Positions 36,999-48,935 of a stretch of 64,000 bases of DNA are shown in pieces. Under the pieces are notes generated by a model that did no database searches, had not been told where the DNA came from, and saw only the letters and a program-made list of their open reading frames with translations. The stretch is from Aureliella helgolandensis (GTDB lineage: Bacteria; Planctomycetota; Planctomycetia; Pirellulales; Pirellulaceae), in the NCBI RefSeq assembly GCF_007752135.1, contig NZ_CP036298.1:6200859-6264858 (forward strand), in the 5' to 3' direction. The position numbers and the translations under genes were made by a program. How positions within the stretch are numbered: position 1 is the first letter of the stretch; every line of letters starts with the position of its first letter.

Positions 36999-38009
36999 AT
37001 GCATATTGCAATGCTAGCTCCGATCGCTTGGCGCACACCGCCGAGATCCTACGGTCCTTGGGAACTTGTCACCAGTATGCTCACTGAAGCGTTAGTCAAG
37101 CGTGGGATCGACGTGACTCTCTTCGCGACGCTCGATAGCGAGACAACGGGAACACTTGCTGGCGTGGTTCCGGCACCGTATGGGGACGATCCCTCCATCG
37201 ACGCCAAGGTCTGGGAATTTCGCCATTTGGCTCACCTCTTTGAACAGGCCGATCGATTTGATCTGATTCACAATCAGGCCGATTTTCCCGCCCACGCCTT
37301 CGCCAGACTGATCAAGACGCCTATCGTCACCACGATACATGGATTTTCTTCTGACCGCATCCTGCCGATGTATCAGGAATACCAGAATGACGTCCACTAT
37401 GTCGCTATCAGCGATGCCGATCGTCATCCCAAGCTGACCTATGCAGCGACTATTCATCACGGTATTCCGATCGATGATTTCCCGTTCCTTTCAACACGTG
37501 GAAAGGATCTCTTATTCTTCGGGCGAATTCATCCGGACAAGGGCGCCAAAGAGGCGATCACAGTCGCGCGCCGCAGTCGACGGCACCTGCACATGTACGG
37601 CATTGTGCAAGATAGTGCATATTACGAAGCCGAAGTCGTACCAGCAGCTGATGGTGTGAACGTAACGTACCACGGTGCCGTTGGTGGAACTCAGCGGCTA
37701 GACGCTCTTGGCAACGCACGCGCGCTTTTGCATCTCATCAATTTCAACGAACCATTCGGTCTTTCAGTGATTGAGGCGATGGCTTGTGGCACTCCTGTCA
37801 TCGCCTCAGATCGCGGATCGATGCCTGAGTTAATTGAGCATGGCGTCACAGGTTTTTTGGTCAATAGCCTTGAAGAAGCAAGTGAGGCAATCGAGCGCAT
37901 CGACGAGATCGACCGCCGCAGGGCTCGCCGCGCTGTCGCGGAAAAATTCACGATCGATCGGATGGCCGATGCCTACCTGAACCTATATCGTCGCATCCTT
38001 GGCCAATAA
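36999..38009 (+). CDS. GT4-family glycosyltransferase
   Basis: A 336-residue GT-B fold glycosyltransferase. The N-terminus MHIAMLAPIAWRTPP and the C-terminal EPFGLSVIEAMACGTPVIAS give the GT4 EX7E motif. LLFFGRIHPDKG and SMPELIEHGVTGFLV are also typical. It starts two bases after the GH13 stop, so the two are surely cotranscribed. The pair may make or remodel a small glucoside or storage glucan; the acceptor is unknown. It ends 25 bp from the convergent end of the ATPase operon. Confidence 0.92.
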   Translation: MHIAMLAPIAWRTPPRSYGPWELVTSMLTEALVKRGIDVTLFATLDSETTGTLAGVVPAPYGDDPSIDAKVWEFRHLAHLFEQADRFDLIHNQADFPAHAFARLIKTPIVTTIHGFSSDRILPMYQEYQNDVHYVAISDADRHPKLTYAATIHHGIPIDDFPFLSTRGKDLLFFGRIHPDKGAKEAITVARRSRRHLHMYGIVQDSAYYEAEVVPAADGVNVTYHGAVGGTQRLDALGNARALLHLINFNEPFGLSVIEAMACGTPVIASDRGSMPELIEHGVTGFLVNSLEEASEAIERIDEIDRRRARRAVAEKFTIDRMADAYLNLYRRILGQ

Positions 38010-38034
38010 CGGTAGGTCGCCCCAACGACTGATC

Positions 38035-38922
38035 TCACTTGCTGGCGCGGAATGCCTCAAAGCCAGATACAACGTCGAAGAGTTCTTCGTCAATGCTGCT
38101 TTGTCGCTGGCGATGGTAGGAAGAGTTGAGTGTTACCAGCAGTTCTTCAATGTTCTTATCAGCGCGTTGCATGGCAGACAAGCGACTGGCATTCTCGCTG
38201 GCCAAAGACTCTGCACAGGCGCGGAACATCGATACGAAAAGATATTCACCGGTTAGCTTTCGCAGTGTTTGCATACTGTCGCCTAAAACTTGTGGCAGGT
38301 TCTTTGTCGGCCATGGTGTTTGGCTGCATTGGCGACGCCATGCGTTGTCCAGTGGCAGCAGACGTCGACGGACCGGTTCGTAGAGGGAACCGGTCGTGGG
38401 GCGATTGTAAAACAGGTAGAGTTCGGTCCCCGGATGTTGTTTCGCCTGCGTCTCATATTCAATAAGCAGCTGGCCTACGAGCGGTGCGATTGCTTGCACT
38501 GTGCTCGGCACGTTGAATTGACCGACCAATTGCGAATTGGTATCGGCCAAGCGTGCTCGGACTCGCTCACCAACGGCCCAAATCATATGCTTGCCGGGCA
38601 CACTTGCGAGCGTTCGCATTGCCTCGTCTGCTACGATTGTGTTGAATTGCCCGACGAGGCCCTGATCGGAACCGAAGACGATCGCGGCCGTCATGTTCGT
38701 GGCAACTTCCGGAATGTACTTGGCCCGGCTTGGGCTTTGGGATTCTCGAATACAGACGCCCAAGGTGAGTTCGACTGTGCGGCTGTAATCGGCGAGCGCA
38801 CGTACGGAGTTTTCAAATTGGACAATATTGGAAGCGGCCATTGCCTTCATGGTCCGCACCACCGATTGCAAATCCGTGGCCCCTCCTATCTTTCGCTCCA
38901 AAATTGCAGTTGTTTGAGTCAA
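38035..38922 (-). CDS. atpG: N-ATPase gamma subunit
   Basis: A 295-residue F-type gamma subunit, the rotor shaft linking the catalytic hexamer to the c-ring. The N-terminal helix is recognisable ([20 protein letters not shown]), as is the C-terminal helix ([39 protein letters not shown]). It is more divergent than housekeeping gamma subunits, typical of N-ATPases. It overlaps the alpha stop by four bases and is the last gene of the nine-gene operon. Confidence 0.93.
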   Translation of the reverse strand: MTQTTAILERKIGGATDLQSVVRTMKAMAASNIVQFENSVRALADYSRTVELTLGVCIRESQSPSRAKYIPEVATNMTAAIVFGSDQGLVGQFNTIVADEAMRTLASVPGKHMIWAVGERVRARLADTNSQLVGQFNVPSTVQAIAPLVGQLLIEYETQAKQHPGTELYLFYNRPTTGSLYEPVRRRLLPLDNAWRRQCSQTPWPTKNLPQVLGDSMQTLRKLTGEYLFVSMFRACAESLASENASRLSAMQRADKNIEELLVTLNSSYHRQRQSSIDEELFDVVSGFEAFRASK

Positions 38923-40487
38923 GTAGTCGCTCCCGAGCTTGGCGGAAACTTCTTGTCGAGTGGCTGAAACGGTTGAAGTGCACGTCGAGCGGCATCCAGG
39001 ATTGCGTCGCGATCTGCACCGCTGAGCGCATCTGCCGTCTGGAGCCGATCTTGTATGTCAGCCGAAAGACTGCTTCCAGCCGCTCGTACTGCCGCTTCAG
39101 CAGTTGCCATCTGCTCCATTGGAACCTGGTCAAAGAGGCCATCTGTAAGCGCCAACAGTACCATCACCTGCGCTGGCACGGTGGCTGGCGAGTTTTCAGC
39201 TTGCTTGAGGCATGCGCGGATGCGTCGGCCATGCTCGATTAGGTGGCGAGTAGATTCATCGACGCGAGCACCAAACTTGGAGAAGGTCTCCAGCTCCTCG
39301 AATTGCGCATACGCCAACTTGAGGTCACCAGCGACGGCACGGTAGGCAGCCCTTTGCGCCTTGCCACCAACCCGTGAGACAGATTTCCCCACGTCGACTG
39401 CCGGCAGAATCCCCAATTCGAACAGAGACGGTGACAGGTAGATCTGCCCATCAGTAATGGAGATCAAATTGGTCGGGATGTACGCAGAAATATTCTGCGC
39501 CTCCGTCTCAATGATGGGAAGCGCCGTTAGTGAACCGCCACCAAGTTCTTCACGTAGGTGGGTTGAGCGTTCCAAGAGTCGCGCGTGAAGGTAAAAAATA
39601 TCGCCGGGAAATGCCTCTCGGCCAGGGGGTCGACGCAGCAGCAATGACAATTCGCGATAGGCCCGGGCATGGTGCGTCAGATCGTCATAGACAATCAGCA
39701 CATCACGACCTTGCTCCATGAAGTGCTCCGCGATGGTCGTGGCCGCGTACGGAGCGACATAGGAAACCCCTGGCGGATCATTCCCCTCGGCAACGACGAC
39801 CACCGTATAGACCATGGAGCCATGGTCCTTAAGGGCCGCCAGAACCTTTGCAACCGTCGATGCGCGTTGCCCAATTGCGCAATAGACGCATACGACGTCT
39901 TGATTGCGTTGGTTAAGGATTGCGTCGATCGCAATCGCCGTTTTTCCGGTTTGGCGATCTCCTAGAATTAGTTCGCGCTGCCCGCGACCGATGGGTATCA
40001 AAGCGTCAACAACTTTGAGTCCAGTTTGAAGCGGCACGGTGACGGGAGCACGGTCCATGATCGAAGCCGCTGGACGCTCTACCGGCTTGCGTTCTTTGAA
40101 TAGGACGGGAGCTCTTCCGTCGAGCGGGCGGCCAAGCGGGTCGATCACCCGGCCTAACAAACCGTCCCCAACCGCCACATCCATGACTCGGCCCGTACGC
40201 CGGACTTCTGATCCCGCAGTTAGCGTCGTGTAGTCACCGAGCAATACGACACCAATTTCGTCAGCATCCACGTTGAACGCGATGCCCAGCGTACCATTAG
40301 AAAATGTCAAGATTTCGTCGTATCCCACCCCCGGCAATCCAGTCACTTGAGCGATACCCGTCGAGACACTCAAGAGAGTTCCGACCTCGTGCGGCTGCAA
40401 CTGTGGCGAATAAGCCTTACGCCCACGATCAAGCCGTTCGAAAGCTTGCTCAAAGGTAACTTGCATGAAGTCGTCGGGATCATTCAT
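38919..40487 (-). CDS. atpA: N-ATPase alpha subunit
   Basis: A 522-residue F-type alpha subunit, the non-catalytic nucleotide-binding partner of beta. Walker A is GDRQTGKT at residues 176-183. Other blocks are [54 protein letters not shown] and [20 protein letters not shown]. It overlaps the b subunit gene upstream and the gamma gene downstream by four bases each, implying tight coupling. The name follows the N-ATPase gene order atpDCQRBEFAG, which is complete here. Confidence 0.96.
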   Translation of the reverse strand: MNDPDDFMQVTFEQAFERLDRGRKAYSPQLQPHEVGTLLSVSTGIAQVTGLPGVGYDEILTFSNGTLGIAFNVDADEIGVVLLGDYTTLTAGSEVRRTGRVMDVAVGDGLLGRVIDPLGRPLDGRAPVLFKERKPVERPAASIMDRAPVTVPLQTGLKVVDALIPIGRGQRELILGDRQTGKTAIAIDAILNQRNQDVVCVYCAIGQRASTVAKVLAALKDHGSMVYTVVVVAEGNDPPGVSYVAPYAATTIAEHFMEQGRDVLIVYDDLTHHARAYRELSLLLRRPPGREAFPGDIFYLHARLLERSTHLREELGGGSLTALPIIETEAQNISAYIPTNLISITDGQIYLSPSLFELGILPAVDVGKSVSRVGGKAQRAAYRAVAGDLKLAYAQFEELETFSKFGARVDESTRHLIEHGRRIRACLKQAENSPATVPAQVMVLLALTDGLFDQVPMEQMATAEAAVRAAGSSLSADIQDRLQTADALSGADRDAILDAARRALQPFQPLDKKFPPSSGATT

Positions 40488-41278
40488 TGGGCAGTACTCG
40501 CTTCCGCATTGGCAACGAACGCGTCGTCGTCAAGCAGTTCAGTCACGTTTTTTTGAAGGGAAGCAAGATAGTCGCCAATGCTCCAAGCGATCCTTTGTCC
40601 ACCGATCGTCACCTCAATACCGCTCGCGACATCAGGCTTGGTGTCAAAGTAGACTGGCATCTCGGTGGAAAACACTTCTTCGAGCGTTCGCTGGATGGCA
40701 TCGCGTTGCTCTGCCGAAAGCTCCAGTCCGCTCCGAACCAACGCCGGGTCCTCAACGGTAACTCGGCATGCACGGACCGTCTGCTTCACGTTCTCGTCGA
40801 CTGCTCTTAGGCGAGTGAGGAACACGTCGCACATCCGTTCTTCCAAGTCGGCGCCGGCTAAGTCTGTCAGCGCATGCCGCGCAATGGCGAACACTTCAGC
40901 TTGAGTCCGCCGGTTGATCTCTGCTTGCAAACTAACCAGTTCACGCTGCAACGACTCCTGGCGTTTTGTGCGTAAGGCGTTGGCATCGTCCCGCGCCTCG
41001 TCAAGCATCTGCTGTCGTTTCGCCTTAGCCTCATCGACAGCCGCGGCTAACAACTCGTTCCGATGTTGGTCAAACTCTTCGTTCTTCCTGGTGAACTCGT
41101 CCCGCTCTTGCTTAGCTTCACGCTTCTTCGCGTCCGCATCGGCAAGTTGGTTCGCAATTCGCTCTTCACGCTTGTCAATAGCATCCAAAATCGGCTTGTA
41201 GAGAAAGCGTTTCAGCAACCAGACCAAGATCAGAAAATTGACAGTCTGAGCACCGACGGTGAACCAATCGATGAGCAT
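40484..41278 (-). CDS. atpF: N-ATPase b subunit with delta-like C-terminus
   Basis: A 264-residue stator subunit, much longer than a typical b subunit (about 155-160). Residues 1-30 form the membrane anchor ([19 protein letters not shown]), and 35-145 a long charged coiled coil. The last 80 residues resemble the C-terminal half of the delta (OSCP) subunit: [20 protein letters not shown] and [20 protein letters not shown]. The operon has no separate delta gene, which is normal for N-ATPases, so this tail probably takes delta's place in joining the stator to alpha. It lies three bases downstream of the 3-bp-separated c gene end. Confidence 0.93.
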   Translation of the reverse strand: MLIDWFTVGAQTVNFLILVWLLKRFLYKPILDAIDKREERIANQLADADAKKREAKQERDEFTRKNEEFDQHRNELLAAAVDEAKAKRQQMLDEARDDANALRTKRQESLQRELVSLQAEINRRTQAEVFAIARHALTDLAGADLEERMCDVFLTRLRAVDENVKQTVRACRVTVEDPALVRSGLELSAEQRDAIQRTLEEVFSTEMPVYFDTKPDVASGIEVTIGGQRIAWSIGDYLASLQKNVTELLDDDAFVANAEASTAQ

Positions 41279-41281
41279 CGT

Positions 41282-41563
41282 CTAATTCCCCGTCGCTTGC
41301 GAGATGGCATGATTCCAGAACGGATTGGCGAAGAGCAGAATCATCGACACCACGAAACAATAGATTGCTGTGGACTCAATCATCGCCAACCCCACGAACA
41401 GAGTCCGCGTGATCGTCGGCGAGGCATCAGGCTGCTGTGCAATCGACGTAAGTGCAGTAGCGACTGCCTTGCCTTCGGCAAGCGCTGGTGCCATCGTGCC
41501 AACACCTGTTGTGATTCCGGCAATGACAATCGATGCCACTGCAATCCAAGTCATGCTATCCAT
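41282..41563 (-). CDS. atpE: N-ATPase c subunit
   Basis: A 93-residue c-ring subunit with two membrane helices joined by the polar loop IAQQPDA. The ion-binding carboxylate is Glu63 in GLAMIESTAIY; the Ser64, Thr65 and Tyr68 that follow match the sodium-type signature. Helix 1 carries a second carboxylate, Glu30, in APALAEGKAV, as in other N-ATPases, in place of the usual Gln of Na+ c-rings. Ion choice cannot be settled from this: N-ATPases were proposed to be Na+ pumps, while one studied ring was reported proton-specific. Confidence 0.95.
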   Translation of the reverse strand: MDSMTWIAVASIVIAGITTGVGTMAPALAEGKAVATALTSIAQQPDASPTITRTLFVGLAMIESTAIYCFVVSMILLFANPFWNHAISQATGN

Positions 41564-41586
41564 GGTGTTCCCTTTGCTAATATTGA

Positions 41587-42291
41587 TTATGCGTTGAGTG
41601 TAGCCGATTCAGTTTTAACTTTTGGCTGGCGAACGCGTGTCGCCGCTGCAATATAGACCGCTGCCAGAATGCTAAATATGTACGCCTGAACCATCCCGGT
41701 CAGAAGTCCCATCAAGGTCATCACGATCGGGAACAGGAAAGGCGTAATTGAAAGTAAGATGCCAACAATCATGGCACCACTCATCATGTTTCCGAACAGG
41801 CGAATGGCGAGCGCGAGCGTTCGCGAGACCTCGCTGATGAGATTAAACGGCAGCATGATGAAGGTCGGCTCGATATAGGACTTCAAATAGCCGCCAACTC
41901 CCTGGTCATCGATTCCGAAGATCGGAACGGCAACAAAGACGCAGAGCGCCAGTGCGCAGGTAGTGGAAAGTGAGCCCGTCGGAGGCTCATAGCCCGGAAA
42001 GATGGTAAACAAGCTCGCTGTGGCTACAAACAGGAACAAAGTTCCAATAAAGGCGATGTATTTCTCAGGCTTTCGAAGTCCGATACTGTGGATTTGCGAG
42101 ATGATTCCCGTAACAATGATTTCCAGTAGGTTTTGCCAGCGAGTGCGTTGGTTCCCCGTTGAAAGCGTCCGTGTAATCAGCATCGATCCAACGGTCAGCA
42201 CGAGCATGATTACCCATGTGAATACAATCGTTCCATTGAGTTTGGCGAACCCCATTTGCCAAAAGATTGATTCATCGGGGCTGAGATGCAT
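41587..42291 (-). CDS. atpB: N-ATPase a subunit
   Basis: A 234-residue polytopic membrane protein. The essential arginine is Arg164 in LAIRLFGNMMSG, facing the c-ring. FNLISEVSRTLAL and GMVQAYIFSILAAVYI are the other family blocks, and the N-terminal FWQMGFAKLNGT is typical of the N-ATPase version. About five or six membrane helices are visible. It overlaps the AtpR gene's 3' end by twenty bases and precedes the c gene by 23 bp. Confidence 0.95.
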   Translation of the reverse strand: MHLSPDESIFWQMGFAKLNGTIVFTWVIMLVLTVGSMLITRTLSTGNQRTRWQNLLEIIVTGIISQIHSIGLRKPEKYIAFIGTLFLFVATASLFTIFPGYEPPTGSLSTTCALALCVFVAVPIFGIDDQGVGGYLKSYIEPTFIMLPFNLISEVSRTLALAIRLFGNMMSGAMIVGILLSITPFLFPIVMTLMGLLTGMVQAYIFSILAAVYIAAATRVRQPKVKTESATLNA

Positions 42292-42595
42292 ACTCGGTCT
42301 CCTTCGTAGTATGGGATCGCGAGGACTCAGCGCTGCGCATTAGTTGGGTCACGACCACTCTGGCGATCAAAAAACCTGCGAGGCACAAGAGCACTCGTTG
42401 CCACTTTCCATCGGCAACCCAGTAAAAACCAAGCAGTGTCACAGCCATTCGCGACACATGGCTGACTAGAAACCAAGTCGCCGGGTGGCCGGAGGTCAGC
42501 CCGCTGCGAACGGTCCACCACAGTCCTCCAAAGAAAATCGCTCCCAATGCCAAGCCAGCGACGACGGGCACTCCAGCGTTGACCAAGTCATTCAT
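42272..42595 (-). CDS. atpR: N-ATPase AtpR subunit
   Basis: A 107-residue membrane protein with about three helices (VPVVAGLALGAIFFGGLWWT, VSHVSRMAVTLLGFYWVA, RVLLCLAGFLIARVVV). The FFGGLWWTVRSG motif and the place between atpQ and atpB identify it as AtpR, a protein found only in N-ATPase operons. It has been proposed to guide assembly of the large c-ring together with AtpQ; not proven. The helix arginines (Arg of SRMA, ARVVV) are typical. Confidence 0.92.
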   Translation of the reverse strand: MNDLVNAGVPVVAGLALGAIFFGGLWWTVRSGLTSGHPATWFLVSHVSRMAVTLLGFYWVADGKWQRVLLCLAGFLIARVVVTQLMRSAESSRSHTTKETEYASQPR

Positions 42596-42936
42596 TTTCG
42601 TCTTCCTTCTCTTCGTGCATCGCTTTGTCTTCTTTGGAAACCCACATCCAGGCGTTGAAACAGCCTATCAGCAAGCCAGCCACTAACAACATCAACGTCC
42701 ATGATTGCCCACGCGGAAAGTGCCGGTCAAGCCAAATACCAACAGCCGCTCCCGCAAGCGTCGGCACCACGACCGACCAGCCAATAAGGCCCATCATGCC
42801 CAGTCCGAACCAGACGCCCGAATCACGATGCCGCATCGCCCTAATTTTTCGTTTTGCTTTTGCTTCCACTTGGCGCGCAAACTTAGACGAGGGACTCGAT
42901 GGCTCAGCGTCTTGAGGTGGATCGGATTGGGGGTGA

Positions 42937-42944
<8 letters not shown>
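42588..42944 (-). CDS. atpQ: N-ATPase AtpQ (gene-1, AtpI/AtpZ-like) subunit
   Basis: A 118-residue protein: polar N-terminus, basic stretch (EAKAKRKIRAMRHRD), two membrane helices (VWFGLGMMGLIGWSVVVPTL and WTLMLLVAGLLIGCFNAWMW) and an acidic tail. This is the AtpZ/AtpI-like layout of AtpQ. The ATG at 42944 overlaps the epsilon stop by eight bases; a GTG further up (42971) is less likely. Probably an assembly factor for the c-ring. Confidence 0.9.
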
Positions 42945-45282
<2,338 letters not shown>

Positions 45283-45852
45283 CTAGACGGTCTGCCCAAC
45301 GTGCGTCCCTTCGGCGAATTCCTCGATTGCCTTGGTGCAAAAGTCGGGCAGATCATCCGGGTTGCGGCTGGTGACTAGCCCCTGATCGCAAACACAAGCT
45401 TCATCAACCCAGTTCGCACCGGCGTTTTTTAGATCCGTTTTCAGGCTCGGCCAGGAGGTAACCCGGCGATCGTGCACCACGTCTGCTTCGATCAGCATCC
45501 AGGGGCCATGACAGATAGCCGCCACAGGTTTTGCGAGCTTGAAAAAGTCTCGGACAAACTGGACGCAGTCTGCGTTGGTTCTAAGCGAATCGGGATTGGC
45601 GACTCCCCCAGGTAGAACCAGACCGTCGTAATCTTCTACACTGACTTGATCGATCGTTTTGTCCACTTCGAATTGTTCGGCCGCTTTATCATGATTCATT
45701 CCCTGAATTTTTCCCGACTTGGGAGAAACTAAATGCACCGTTGCACCTGCCGCTTTGATTTCCTCCCAAGGCCGAGTGAGTTCGACTTGTTCAAAACCGT
45801 CGGTTGCAAGAAAGGCAATACGTTTGTTTTTCAGTCGTTGCTGTGACATCAT
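45283..45852 (-). CDS. DJ-1/PfpI family protein (class I amidotransferase-like)
   Basis: A 189-residue protein of the PfpI/YhbO group. The nucleophile elbow AAICHGPWML places Cys114 next to His115, and Glu21 in ATDGFEQVEL is the conserved acidic residue near the active cysteine. Family members act as glyoxalase III-like or protein-repair enzymes, or stress-linked peptidases; which applies is unclear. The stop codon lies in a 16-bp tandem repeat. Same strand as, but 455 bp upstream of, the ATPase operon, so probably independent. Confidence 0.92.
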   Translation of the reverse strand: MMSQQRLKNKRIAFLATDGFEQVELTRPWEEIKAAGATVHLVSPKSGKIQGMNHDKAAEQFEVDKTIDQVSVEDYDGLVLPGGVANPDSLRTNADCVQFVRDFFKLAKPVAAICHGPWMLIEADVVHDRRVTSWPSLKTDLKNAGANWVDEACVCDQGLVTSRNPDDLPDFCTKAIEEFAEGTHVGQTV

Positions 45853-46322
45853 TTTGCTCCAGGGATGCTAATGTTTGCGAAACGCGTGAGATTGCCGTCG
45901 TAGTCCCCATCTTCCAGCACGCTACGATATGCGAGTCTGTTTAGGCACGGGCATTCTCAGGGAGCAGGACAGCAAATATCGAGCCACTCAAAAAAACGAT
46001 CCCAATCGATGGTCAAAAAAATCGTCCCCTACGCTGCTGAGGCCCCCACGTAGTAGTCTGTGTCTTCGCAGAATTTCCCTTCCCGGCCATCTCATCTTCG
46101 CAGAGTAACGCGAAGGGGACGTTGAGCACTGTACGGTTACCCGATGATTGCTGCTGTGACCCGACGATTGCTGCTGTGAATAGCGAGCTTGCCCCAGGAA
46201 TCTCCGAGCGCAAGTGCTCTGCCGTACTGTTGCGCTAATTTACTAGATAAAATTGCACCACTTCTGTTGGCGGTCGCAATCGCCCGCTGATGAGTTGCTG
46301 GGCTCAACTCACAAGTCTCGGG
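45853..46322. other. Intergenic region
   Basis: No gene recognised. A 20-bp tandem duplication (CCCGATGATTGCTGCTGTGA at 46140, with one mismatch in the copy at 46160) is the only structure noted. Confidence 0.5.
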
Positions 46323-47921
46323 CTAGGTCGGTAGCGTGCCCTGGACGAGATGATCGTCCGCCTGCGTTGGTGGCTCAAGCGATTCGAGTGATAAGTTCTT
46401 GACATGCAAGTCGGCGGTCTCGACATAAAATCCCACCAGGCCTCGGGAAAAGGTTGCATCGACGAGCGACAACACCACGCGGCCATTCACGCTCAATTCA
46501 TGATAACTGCCGAATGCCAGCAGACCGATTTCAATGTCTCTCGGCCGCTCGGCGTACCAGTACCCAGCCTGAAGCGATTGGAACTGCATCATCTCTTCCC
46601 CCGAATGCAGCGGGCCGGTCCCCCAAGCACGCATTTGGGCAATGCCTTTCATGAGGTCCAACGAGATGTAGTAGCCGTCATGGGATTCCGGATCAATGCG
46701 GACAACCAAGCCACATTTACCAACACCCTGCATGTCCATGAGTGCCGAAAGACTGAAGCAATCGAGTTGCGGTTGAAACACGTAGGCCTGAAACCCCGCT
46801 TCGCTGGTCAACCGCATTGAGTCGCCTGTTGTATGGAGCCCCCCTTGGTCAGATTGCGTTTTAAGAGGACTCAAGCGGCTACAATCAATTCTCTGCTTGA
46901 CACGCTTCGCAAGCCCCTCGAAGGTCGTCGCCCGCAACTGCCCGTCAGGGCAACTCCGAAGCCGCTTGGGAGGTGGCATGATGTTGTTCGAAGTACGATC
47001 CCCCACCAGGTCTGTGAAGAAATTCCAGAGTAGTACGCCATTTTCGTCCTGGCAGACACGTCCCGCATAGTTGCCTTTTGGCAGTAGGACGTTGTCATAG
47101 TAGTTTCGCCAAGGCCGACCAATCTCATTGGTATGCCAGTATCTAATCTTCGCATCTTCCCTCAAGCTACCGATCAGATAGTACTCGCCATCGATGCGAA
47201 ACAGGTTGGGGACTTCAATATCGTCATAAATCTGCGGCGCCAGTAGCGGAGGCTGAGCGGCGAATTCGTGGGGCTTTACTTCTTTCATGGCCGCCACACA
47301 ACCTCGCCGAACCAGTGGCCCAGAGTTCACACGGGCTGCAGCCAACAGCCAACCTTCATCACCGTCTCGAAAGTAGAAGGGATCTCGAAAGCTGACCCAA
47401 TTCCGCTCGGCATCGACCGACGACTCGTAGTATTCGGGATCGGGTTCCAACGGAAAACAGCTTGAGGGGTTCAGGACAGATTGAATGCTGTCGGATATCC
47501 CACGGGGAAGCTTCTGTCGGGCTTCTTTGACCAATTCCGGGTCGGTCGCTCCTCGCCGGTCTTCCCAATTGACCGGCGTTTTTCTCCAAGTAAAAAGATC
47601 GTCACTGATGGCCATCCCAATCCGCTGCTTGAGGCCCTGATCACGCCGCGACAGCCCGGTATAGAACATTCGCCAACTGCCTACACGGTGTGGATCCTGC
47701 GACACATGTACGGTCCACAGCATCAAATCATCCCAGCTGCCAGGATGGCCAATGAACAGCGCGTTGTCGACGCGCCGCCAGTTCAAGGCATTCTCACTGA
47801 TGGCATGGGCCACGAAGTCGTGGTTGGGCAAAACCAGGTGAAAGAGATGGTACAAGCCCTCGTGAAAGATAACGTCAACGTCACCTATCGATTTGCGACT
47901 CCAAGCGGATTCCGAAAACAT
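46323..47921 (-). CDS. GH32-like (five-bladed propeller) glycoside hydrolase
   Basis: A 532-residue protein without a signal peptide. The N-terminal 310 residues form a beta-propeller like GH32/GH43/GH68: nucleophile candidates Asp14/Asp16 (GDVDVIFHEGLYHLF), the RDP triad at 179-181 (SFRDPFYF) and acid/base candidate Glu236 (DIEVPNLFRIDGEYYL). The C-terminal 180 residues look like a GH32C-type or LamG-like sandwich (GLVVRIDPESHDGYYISLDL). GAGGGG just before the ATG at 47921 supports the start. Fructoside or sucrose-like substrates are the family norm; a different furanoside is possible. Cytoplasmic location is inferred. Confidence 0.85.
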   Translation of the reverse strand: MFSESAWSRKSIGDVDVIFHEGLYHLFHLVLPNHDFVAHAISENALNWRRVDNALFIGHPGSWDDLMLWTVHVSQDPHRVGSWRMFYTGLSRRDQGLKQRIGMAISDDLFTWRKTPVNWEDRRGATDPELVKEARQKLPRGISDSIQSVLNPSSCFPLEPDPEYYESSVDAERNWVSFRDPFYFRDGDEGWLLAAARVNSGPLVRRGCVAAMKEVKPHEFAAQPPLLAPQIYDDIEVPNLFRIDGEYYLIGSLREDAKIRYWHTNEIGRPWRNYYDNVLLPKGNYAGRVCQDENGVLLWNFFTDLVGDRTSNNIMPPPKRLRSCPDGQLRATTFEGLAKRVKQRIDCSRLSPLKTQSDQGGLHTTGDSMRLTSEAGFQAYVFQPQLDCFSLSALMDMQGVGKCGLVVRIDPESHDGYYISLDLMKGIAQMRAWGTGPLHSGEEMMQFQSLQAGYWYAERPRDIEIGLLAFGSYHELSVNGRVVLSLVDATFSRGLVGFYVETADLHVKNLSLESLEPPTQADDHLVQGTLPT

Positions 47922-48286
47922 AACCCCTCACTTCGTTACAAAAAGTTGCCAACGGATCTTCACTGAGCAAGTTTGCTGCCTTGGCAGGAATTGGAGGTTG
48001 GTCAAACCATTCTAGCAAGCAGCCTGTAGCGTCCGCCACCAACCTGCAACTTCAGCGTGTCGTGTGGTTGGCCAGCGACCATTAGCATCGCCTGCTGTGC
48101 ACAGCCACGCCCTGCGGTAGGCCACACTTCTCCATAATTACGACGTAAATAGAATCGCTTAGGAATTCAATTTTCTGGATCGACGCTCCCATTTGCGGCT
48201 TAGACGACTGTGTTGATAGCGGCTGGACCGTTAGGATTCATCCAAGGCATGTATTGCACGATTTCCCTTAGCTCGAAAGCACTTCC
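47922..48286. other. Intergenic region between divergent genes
   Basis: Nothing recognised between the divergent GH32-like and VOC genes; promoters for both are expected. Confidence 0.5.
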
Positions 48287-48793
48287 ATGACCTACCCAAG
48301 ATCCTTTTCGCACATCGGCATTTCGGTAACCGACCTAGAGCAAGCCGTAGACTTCTACACAAAAACCTTAGGATGGTACGTCATCATGCCTCCCACCGAC
48401 GTTGTGTCGGACGACTCGGCCATTGGAGTGATGTGCAATGATGTGTTCGGCGAAGGCTGGGGAAAATTTCGAATTGCGCATTTGGCAACGGGTGACCGAA
48501 TTGGTGTCGAACTTTTTGAGTTCGAGAATGCGCAGAAGCCAGACAACAATTTCGAATACTGGAAAACAGGTGTGTTTCACTTCTGCGTTCAAGATCCTGA
48601 CGTGGAAGGACTCGCCAAGAAGATCGTGGCCAACGGAGGCAAGCAACGAATGCCCGTACGAGAGTATTATCCCGGCGAAAAACCGTACCGAATGGTTTAC
48701 TGCGAGGACCCTTTTGGAAATTTAATCGAGATCTATTCTCACAGCTATGAACTCACGTATTCCGCAGGCGCCTACCAAGGCAATTCCCAATGA
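48287..48793 (+). CDS. VOC-family metalloenzyme (glyoxalase-like)
   Basis: A 168-residue vicinal oxygen chelate protein with all four metal ligands apparently present: His in FSHIGISVTDLEQAV, Glu in RIGVELFEFEN, His in TGVFHFCVQDPDVEGL and Glu in DPFGNLIEIYSHSYE. This favours a true metal-dependent lyase, isomerase or dioxygenase, unlike the other VOC protein here (33.4 kb). Followed 142 bp downstream by the P-type ATPase on the same strand. Substrate unknown. Confidence 0.9.
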   Translation: MTYPRSFSHIGISVTDLEQAVDFYTKTLGWYVIMPPTDVVSDDSAIGVMCNDVFGEGWGKFRIAHLATGDRIGVELFEFENAQKPDNNFEYWKTGVFHFCVQDPDVEGLAKKIVANGGKQRMPVREYYPGEKPYRMVYCEDPFGNLIEIYSHSYELTYSAGAYQGNSQ

Positions 48794-48935
48794 AAACGGG
48801 ACACCAAGAAGCAATCGACAGCCGCTCGAACTCTACTGCTGGCCCTGGCTCTGCAATTCGGCTTCATCGGGGGCAAAACATGGCCCAAGACTCGCATAAA
48901 ACACTGTTCCAGATCACGAAAGATGCAGCCAATTG

